In this document: positions 57,785 through 64,000 of the stretch, in pieces
Layout of the letters: every line of letters begins with the position of its first letter
How positions within the stretch are numbered: position 1 is the first letter of the stretch
Source: Epiperipatus broadwayi
Lineage: Eukaryota > Onychophora > Udeonychophora > Euonychophora > Peripatidae
Length of the DNA stretch: 64,000 nucleotides
Assembly (NCBI GenBank): GCA_028023455.1
Contig: JAQFVV010012974.1
Location: 292,651-356,650, forward strand
Reading direction: 5' to 3'
Program-made: the position numbers and the translations under genes
The notes under the pieces: model-generated
What the model saw: only the letters and a program-made list of their open reading frames with translations
What the model was told of the DNA's origin: nothing
Databases searched by the model: none

Positions 57785-58930
57785 ATAATACATTGAGGGA
57801 AAACATTCCCCATATAGATGCATTAAGTCATTTGCCTGAAGATTCTGCAGACAAGCTAACTACAGCAAGTCGGTCAGTTAGCATGATTGATTTGGAGACA
57901 AATACACCACTGAACAGTAAATCAGTGGTTTAGTGTACAACAAATGACCCTAGGTTCCTAAAACATCAAAAATGGATCCAGCAGAATTGGCCAAATAAGA
58001 AACTAGATGTGTTGCATACAGCATACTGGACATGATGGCTGAAGCTCTCAATTGAAAATGGCTGTATTGTCTGGGGATCCAGATTAGTAATTCTCCAAAC
58101 TGGACAATCCCAAGTGCTCAATTTGTTACATAATGGGCATTCAGGGCTAGTCCAAATGAAGATGCTAGCAAGGTCTTATGTATGGTGGTCAATTTAGGAC
58201 ATGGATATTAAGTCTAACATTCACCACTGCTGGCATTTCAAAATGAATCAGAACATTCTAGCAAAAGACAAAGCAGCTCACTGGCTTAAACTTGAAGAAC
58301 CCTGGACTAGACTCCATGCAGACCATGCTGACCTCTAAAAGTCAAACTACTATTAATAGTAGTTGATGTGTATTCTAAGTGGCTGGAGTGGAGGCTATTT
58401 GCTACTCATGGTCTTCCTAAAACTATAGTCTTAAATAATGGCACAACATTTACTGCAGTGGCATTTAAAAACTTTTATAATAATGGCATTGAGATAGTTT
58501 TTAGCCCACCATTTCACCCTGAAAACAGTGGCCAAGCTGAGAGATTTTTTCAAGAGACTAAACAATTGGTCATAAAGATGGACACAGGAAGCTGGAACAC
58601 CCATACTGCCAGAATGTCATTATCATAGCACTCTGCCTACACCAAGTACAGCAATGGGAAAAACTCCAGCTAAACTACTGCTTAATAGAACTTTGCAAAC
58701 TAACTTATCAGCTCTGAAACCTGATCCAAATGAGTGAAAACAAAAAAAGGACAATATCAAATTGCAAATTGGGACTAAAACATGCTATACACAATGTATA
58801 GTAGATCCACTAAATGGATCCCAGTGGTCATAATTCAAGGACTCCACACCATAGTAGTCAAACCAGCAGATGGATGTTAACATCATCACTATCGGAATCA
58901 ACTTAGACTATTAAAAACTAGTTAACCATT
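57785..58930 (+). pseudogene. Gypsy (Ty3-type) integrase relic
   Basis: Plus-strand translation in several frames gives the end of an LTR-retrotransposon pol region. An H...H...C...C zinc-binding integrase N-terminus lies near 58135-58240 (HSG, SYVWW, then HHCWH with Cys residues altered). The core domain follows near 58310-58620: VYSKW, THGLPKTIVLNNGT, and SPPFHPENSGQAERF, which holds the catalytic-region ENSG-AER block. The expected DNG reads NNG, so a catalytic Asp is lost. Stops and frameshifts are many. The integrase would have inserted element DNA into the host genome; this copy is inert. No LTR is recognised and no env-like frame is present. Confidence 0.8.
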
Positions 58931-58934
58931 AGAC

Positions 58935-60225
58935 AATCACAATATCAATATATACAATCAACAATTTCAAACTGTTGTCAAGGTAACCTCCGTTTAACAA
59001 TAAAGGTATAAATAGATACTATAAATATATATGTATTTATTGAATGATTATTGTTATATGTAATGGCCTATAAAAAGTGCATCAGTATTATAAATAAAAC
59101 TTCAATGATAAACATTTTAAAAATCTTATAATAAAGAAAAACATTAAATACATTTTCAAATATATTTCTTTAAAACACATTTTATTTTGATTTTTTTATT
59201 ATTTTTGCTTGTTTTGCTTGGCTTACTTTCAGGAATAAAATGTTGAGAACACAACTGAGTTCTGAATTTTCTATTCTTAATATGAAGATAATATGCTAGA
59301 GAGGCATACTTTTTTCTTTAAAAAGCTGTCTTATACTTATTGAGTTTCAATCATGAACACTTAATATGTGAGTGATTATTAAGAAGTGACATTCCACCAG
59401 TCAAGATATCCAGAAAACTAATAATTTATTATTAAAATTGACAAATGGCTAAAATAAATTCAATTAAACATTTTTTAAAAAAAAGATGACAATAAAGAGA
59501 CAAATGAATTCTTAAACTAAATAGCAAAAGACAATAATAAGAGATATTAAAAAGCGACCATCTAAGATAAATGTAAGATAAAAAATTGACAAAGGTATAA
59601 TAAAAAAATAATGATAGGAAAACTGATTTAAATTAAGAACAATATTACTGGATAATTAGTACAAAATGATTATTTATATAATATATTCAATATAACAACT
59701 TAATATTTTTAAATATTTTTTCAAAATATTTACAAAAATTTTAAATAATTCAGAATTTAGATTTCCATTTTCTGAATAAGTGAATTCTATTGAATTAAGA
59801 GTTTTATCTCATATATTCCTTTTAAACTGAAACATTAAATGAGAAGGAGGTCATTTGTTAGAAATGGTGCTGTTTCACATTTGCTTTTCTTTATGTTTTT
59901 ATGGATACCTGTAGCAATATCTTTTTAGACTTTTTTTAAACTGTAAAACCACCAAGTAATGAATATTTATGTACTAATTCAAAAAATAAGAAGTTAGTAG
60001 TAAAGTCAAAGTAATTTATTCCAACCTACATGTGTTTGATGACTTTAGTTCTTGCAATCTGGTTTCAAAATAATTTGTGACATTACTTTGAGAAGATTTT
60101 TGAAATACCAAAACATTTGATTTTTTCAGGTAGTTTATCAAAGGTTTCTGATTATTTTTACTCAATATTCACATCGTAATTATTAAATAATAGAGATATT
60201 TAAATATGAAATGCTTTTGGTGGCT
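58935..60225. other. AT-rich sequence, no gene seen
   Basis: It may hold a decayed gypsy 3' end, but no LTR boundary is visible. Confidence 0.35.
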
Positions 60226-60229
60226 GTGA

Positions 60230-60470
60230 ATTAAAAAAAAAAGTTTTTTCAACCATAATTGGGTTTTTTAGATTCAACTTGAAATAAAAACATGGGGGGG
60301 GGGGGCAGAAATTCTAAATACCCCAATTGTGATTAAGATACAATTTTTTTTTAGTGCATGGCAAATAAAAGCATATAATATATAAAAAAATCATCTCTAT
60401 TATTTTGAAATTTTTAGTATTGGTACAGTAAATGAAACTGTAAAACTATATTGTACTTTAAACTGACTGA

Positions 60471-60490
<20 letters not shown>
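60230..60490. repeat. Partial copy of the 32-kb foldback repeat
   Basis: It shares AACTTGAAATAAAAACATGG, TTTTAGTGCATG and ACTTTAAACTGACTGAACAC-like blocks with 31985-32400. An unusual run of twelve G lies at about 60294-60305. Confidence 0.6.
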
Positions 60491-60526
<36 letters not shown>

Positions 60527-60528
60527 AT
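60472..60528. repeat. (AC)n-(AT)n-(GT)n palindromic microsatellite
   Basis: Reads ACACAC, then ATATAT, then GTGTGT: a near-perfect inverted microsatellite. Confidence 0.95.
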
Positions 60529-60889
60529 AATAAATGAAGTTTGATGTCTGTATTCTTTCCAAAATATTTGTAATATTCAAATCAATATATATATCAAAAT
60601 TCAGTAAAGTTCACATAAATTATAGAGATTATGTTGATTTCAAAAAATCGTCAATTGTTAATGAATTGGCAATCATCAAATATTAAAATAATAGAATTGT
60701 GGGAGAACTAAATCTAAATTGAACTATGGATATTGTGAAAAAATGTCTCATTTTGATTATTCAATATTATATAGTTAATAAAGACTACAAGATATATTGT
60801 CAAAATAACTTCTAAAAATAACTATAATTTATGTGAATTTTAGTGTATTTTGATATATATATATTGATTTGAATATTTCATTTATATAT

Positions 60890-61290
60890 GAATAAACATA
60901 AGAAAGGAAGAACACATTTGGCAATTGAAAAAATCTAATTTATCAGTCATTTATTCACACATTAAATTAACTAACAATGATATTAATTTTAATAAGACAC
61001 ATATTCTGGAAAAAATTGACCAATATAACCATTGTAAAAGAAGGTATAGAGATTTTTAAAATTCCCAAGAGCATAAATGAAAAATGTAAATTAAAGAAAA
61101 TTAACAATATTTGGAAAAAGCTATTGGAGGATAAAATATTTTTTAAAACATCTCAACCAATAGAATTTGAGAATGAGGAGACAATAACCAGAAAAAGTAA
61201 TGATTTTAAATCTCACCACACACATTCTTATGATTTGAGAAAGAAGAAGCTCTGTGGAAGGTATTTGTTATTGCAGTGAAACATCAGCTA
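60890..61290 (+). pseudogene. PLE GIY-YIG region fragment, plus arm (second PLE family)
   Basis: It starts inside the domain (RKEEHIW-like sequence near 60905) and continues through SVIYSHIKLTN to a 100-codon open piece (60977-61279). It pairs with an inverted relative at 62430-63150. It differs from the 36-37 kb PLE family in sequence. The N-terminal GIY and YIG motifs are absent here. Confidence 0.6.
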
Positions 61291-61294
61291 TTTA

Positions 61295-61610
61295 GTTATT
61301 ATTATATAGAAACTCCAGGAAATAATACTATGAATTCATATATATATATATATCACTAGATATTTCTGCTCTAAATGTATACCTTTATGTATATATCATA
61401 TTTAATATGTGTACATATCTGTATTTAAGTGATTAAATATATTAAATATTTCATTAGGTGAAAAGTGTTTAACATTTTTACTTTGATTGGAATTTTTTTT
61501 TTAAATAAATCCTTACCAAAATTAAATTGTAAATAAAATTCACTTCATACATATAATTTTACTTTAAATCAATTTCAGAGATGTAGTGTATATATTTCAC
61601 TAGATGTTCC
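61295..61610. other. PLE 3' flank and AT-rich sequence
   Basis: The first 60 bp match the inverse of the region 3' of the minus PLE fragment (near 62340-62410). The rest shows nothing. Confidence 0.4.
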
Positions 61611-61611
61611 T

Positions 61612-61675
61612 TAGTAAGTTTATATATATATATATATATACTTACTAGATGTTCCTATAGTAGGTGACTTAATTT

Positions 61676-61713
<38 letters not shown>

Positions 61714-61728
61714 AAATTAAGTCACCTA
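61612..61728. repeat. AT-centred palindromes
   Basis: AGGTGACTTAATTTCTTAT (61662-61680) and its exact reverse complement flank (AT)n. Just before, CTTACTAGATGTTCCT-type sequence is also repeated around a shorter (AT)n. Confidence 0.9.
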
Positions 61729-61729
61729 T

Positions 61730-62425
61730 TTGAAAAATTAATGTGTTCTTTCACTTTCATAGACATCTTAAACAAATATATAAAATTTCAATAAGTTATA
61801 TTGAACTTGAATATAATAGATATCAATTCTAAAAATTAAAAACAAATCTTTACTCCACCCACTCACCAGTTAACAAATAAATAAACAAACAGATTTTTCA
61901 ACTTGAAAACATTTAAAAATAGAAGTATATATGATTGCACTTTTATTTTATATGTATATGTTTTATTTTAAAAGTAAAAGTTAATGAATTCTATCTTAAT
62001 ACAAATAAAGAAAATTACATCCAGTACAATGAGTATATCTTGTGAAATAGATAACTAATGACTTTACAAATACTATGGTAGGATCTTTTAAGATATTCCA
62101 AAAATTATAAATGCAATTTTAAATTCTGAAACAGAATTTTATAGATTTATCAGGGCTTTATATTCATTTATTCCTATTTTAACAATAAGTTCCAGTCAAT
62201 GAAAAATTCATTAATTTTCTGGTTGCTAAAATAAAATATTGAATAATTACAAAAAAGTGTCACCATTTAGAATAATAAAAATCTCACCTTGCAAAAGGTT
62301 AACAAGTGTGTATATATATATTAATTCTGATATTTTCATTGATAAATGATGAATTCATAGTATTATTTCTGGGAGTTTTTGTGTAAGAAAAATATAATTA
62401 AGTAGCTGATGTTTCAGTACAATAA
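61730..62425. other. AT-rich sequence, no gene seen
   Basis: No motif recognised apart from the PLE 3' flank at the right end. Confidence 0.4.
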
Positions 62426-62429
62426 CAAT

Positions 62430-63150
62430 TATTTTTCTCAGAGCTTCTTTTTTCTCAAATCATAAGAGGGTGTGTGGTGAGATTTAAATATCATTTTTTT
62501 GTTCTTATTTTCTGTTATTCTCAAATTCTAATGGTTGAAAAATTTTAAAAAATATTTTATCCTCCAATAGCTTTTTCCAAATATTTTTAATTTTCTTTAA
62601 TTCACATTTTTCATCTATGCACTTGAGCCTTTTAAAAATCTGTATAGCTTCCCTTAGTGTTTTCTGGTTATATTGTTCATTTTTTGCCAGAATATGTGTT
62701 TTATTAAAGTTGATGTAATGGTTAGTTAATTTAATGTGTGAATAAATGGCTGATGAGTTAAATTTTTTGTTTACTGCCCAAATGTGTTCTTCCTTTCTTA
62801 TGTTTATTCTATGATTGGTCTATCCAATGTACAAATGTAAACAAACTCTACATTGAATTTCACATACACCATGAGATTCCAAAGGAATTTTATCTTTAGG
62901 GTGTGGAGATACTTTCATTAATTTTTTTAAATATAGTATAAATTGGGTGTATATTATATTTTTAAAAAAACATTACCAATTTTATCACTTACTACTTTTA
63001 TATATAACAGAATAGTCTTAATTCTTTTAAAATATCAAAGCCTTTTTTCTTATTATATTACAAAAGCTCTATTAATAATCCTGTGATTAAAACCATTATG
63101 AATAAACATTTTAAATCCATTTAAATCAAATTAATTAGAAAATAATTTTC
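62430..63150 (-). pseudogene. PLE linker and GIY-YIG endonuclease relic, minus arm (second PLE family)
   Basis: Minus-strand translation gives FKMFIHNGFNHRIINRA near 63070-63120 (linker-like), HGVCEIQCRVCLHLYIG near 62825-62875 (GIY-like position, Cys pair and YIG), TNHRINIRKEEHIWAV, SSAIYSHIKLTNHYINF, and a lysine-rich tail. Stops and shifts break it. GVCEIQC replaces the usual GIY-type Tyr with Cys, another sign of decay. Confidence 0.7.
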
Positions 63151-63290
63151 CTAGAACAAATGCCTTAGGCCAAGAGGCAAAGTAAACTGACAGCCTTTTG
63201 GATGCATCAGTCTGTCAGTTTACTTTGATTTGGGGCCTGATTGTTGTACTAAGTTAAGTGTGTTCTAATTAAGTTGATTTAAATGGATTA
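63109..63290. repeat. Foldback palindrome
   Basis: Arms carry ATCCATTTAAATCAA / TTGATTTAAATGGAT at the outside and CAAAGTAAACTGACAG / CTGTCAGTTTACTTTG near an 18-nt loop. The left arm runs out of the PLE relic, so this may be a snap-back copy of the element end. Confidence 0.7.
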
Positions 63291-63337
63291 CTCCACACAT
63301 TCAAAATTTCCATCTAAGCATTCATTAAAATATTGTG

Positions 63338-63338
<1 letters not shown>

Positions 63339-63427
<89 letters not shown>
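63339..63427. repeat. (AT)n microsatellite
   Basis: About 44 perfect units, directly before a family 2 repeat. Confidence 0.95.
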
Positions 63428-63429
<2 letters not shown>

Positions 63430-63430
<1 letters not shown>

Positions 63431-64000
63431 AAATACAAGTATAGCATGCACACTTTAGGCTAGATGTAATTAGAGGGTATTTGAACCCAAAAATTTTCAA
63501 GCTCCCTTTAGCCATTCTCTCTACCTTATACTACTGACACATATGATCACATACATGTATAAAAGATAAAGGATATATATATATATTTCATGGGTATGAC
63601 AACAACAAAAAAAAAAAACCAACAAGAAATTTGATCATGCAACATAAGATTTTCATTGATATGGATGGCTGAAGAGTTGGAGAGTGGAGAAAATTAAAAC
63701 CTGACCATTAAGGTTTGAAGATTTGTATGTTAATATAAACCAAGCACTGATTTTATATATGAGTGGGAAACAATGATTCAAATCAACTGATGAGAGCTAG
63801 TTCAGCATGAAATACATATATTGGAAATCATTTATATTTTCCAAATATATGTGGTATTGTGTGTCAGTTATATAAGATGGAGAGGAAGACTAAAGAGAGC
63901 TTGCAAATATGGGTTCAAATACTTTCTAATTACATCTAGCTTAATATATATACTATACTTGTATTTAAATATTACATATTCAGCCTGTATTGTACCCATC
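63430..64000. mobile_element. Family 2 repeat, inverted pair at the window edge
   Basis: A short minus-sense piece (63460-63580) precedes a plus-sense copy (63650-64000) with the TGGATGGCTGAAGAGTTGGA block, hammerhead, GAGAGCTTG end and ATTCAGCCTGT motif. The window ends inside it. Confidence 0.65.
63771..63833 (+). ncRNA. Hammerhead ribozyme, family 2 (best kept copy)
   Basis: CTGATGA and GAAA are both intact. Stem II is GCT/AGC with flanking mismatches, stem III ATA/TAT with CA loop (ATACATAT), then A, then TTGG of stem I pairing with TCAA. Flanking AATGAT/ATCATT extends stem I. Confidence 0.7.

Overview
The window is very AT-rich eukaryotic DNA, most likely from an invertebrate animal. 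It contains apurinic-endonuclease LINEs, Penelope-like elements (PLEs) with GIY-YIG domains, a gypsy relic, TTAA-flanked and hAT-type DNA transposons, tRNA-derived SINE copies and long (AT)n and (ATT)n tracts. I find no convincing host protein-coding exon, rRNA gene, functional tRNA gene or bacterial-style operon. The species cannot be fixed from sequence alone.

Layout. 0.3-6.1 kb: an almost full-length Tx1/L1-like LINE on the minus strand, with an intact ORF1 and a broken ORF2, lying between two long (ATT)n tracts. 6.1-8.5 kb: a decayed second LINE on the plus strand, split by a 282-bp repeat with 13-bp target duplications. 9.9-12.0 kb: an inverted cluster of one hammerhead-bearing repeat family (family 2), then a 486-bp hAT-type MITE. 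14.8-15.8 kb: an inverted compound of a second hammerhead-bearing family (family 1). 18.6-19.7 kb: a 1.05-kb TIR element. 21.3-24.6 kb: a nearly full-length RTE-type LINE with a few stops and one frameshift. 27.3-32.0 kb: two TTAA-flanked piggyBac-like elements, one nested in a second copy of the 1.05-kb TIR element, plus an RTE fragment. 33.9-39.5 kb: more family 1 compounds and an inverted pair of PLE GIY-YIG copies. 39.99-44.63 kb: a large head-to-head tandem array of monomers of about 409 bp. 46.8-64 kb: PLE relics, a gypsy integrase relic, foldback elements, AT-centred palindromes and a last family 2 copy.

Main observation. Three repeat families, and two weaker PLE-associated sites, contain what reads as a type I hammerhead ribozyme: CUGANGA, a short stem II, GAAA, a very short stem III made from a palindrome, an NUH cleavage site, and an extended stem I whose strands pair across the core. 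The array at 39.99-44.63 kb has twelve such motifs (seven minus, five plus), most with both core boxes intact. Family 1 has eight motifs in four loci and shows its monomer length (about 457 bp) twice. Family 2 has seven. Hammerheads with short palindromic helix III are known from Penelope-like elements and from small non-autonomous retrozymes, and PLE remains lie in the same window. I therefore infer that the window is a landing zone for PLE-driven retrozyme-like elements, whose ribozymes would cut tandem transcripts into monomers for circularisation and re-insertion. Their repeated inverted, foldback arrangement with 13-bp duplications supports insertion by a PLE-type machinery. All folds were done by eye; transcription and activity are untested.
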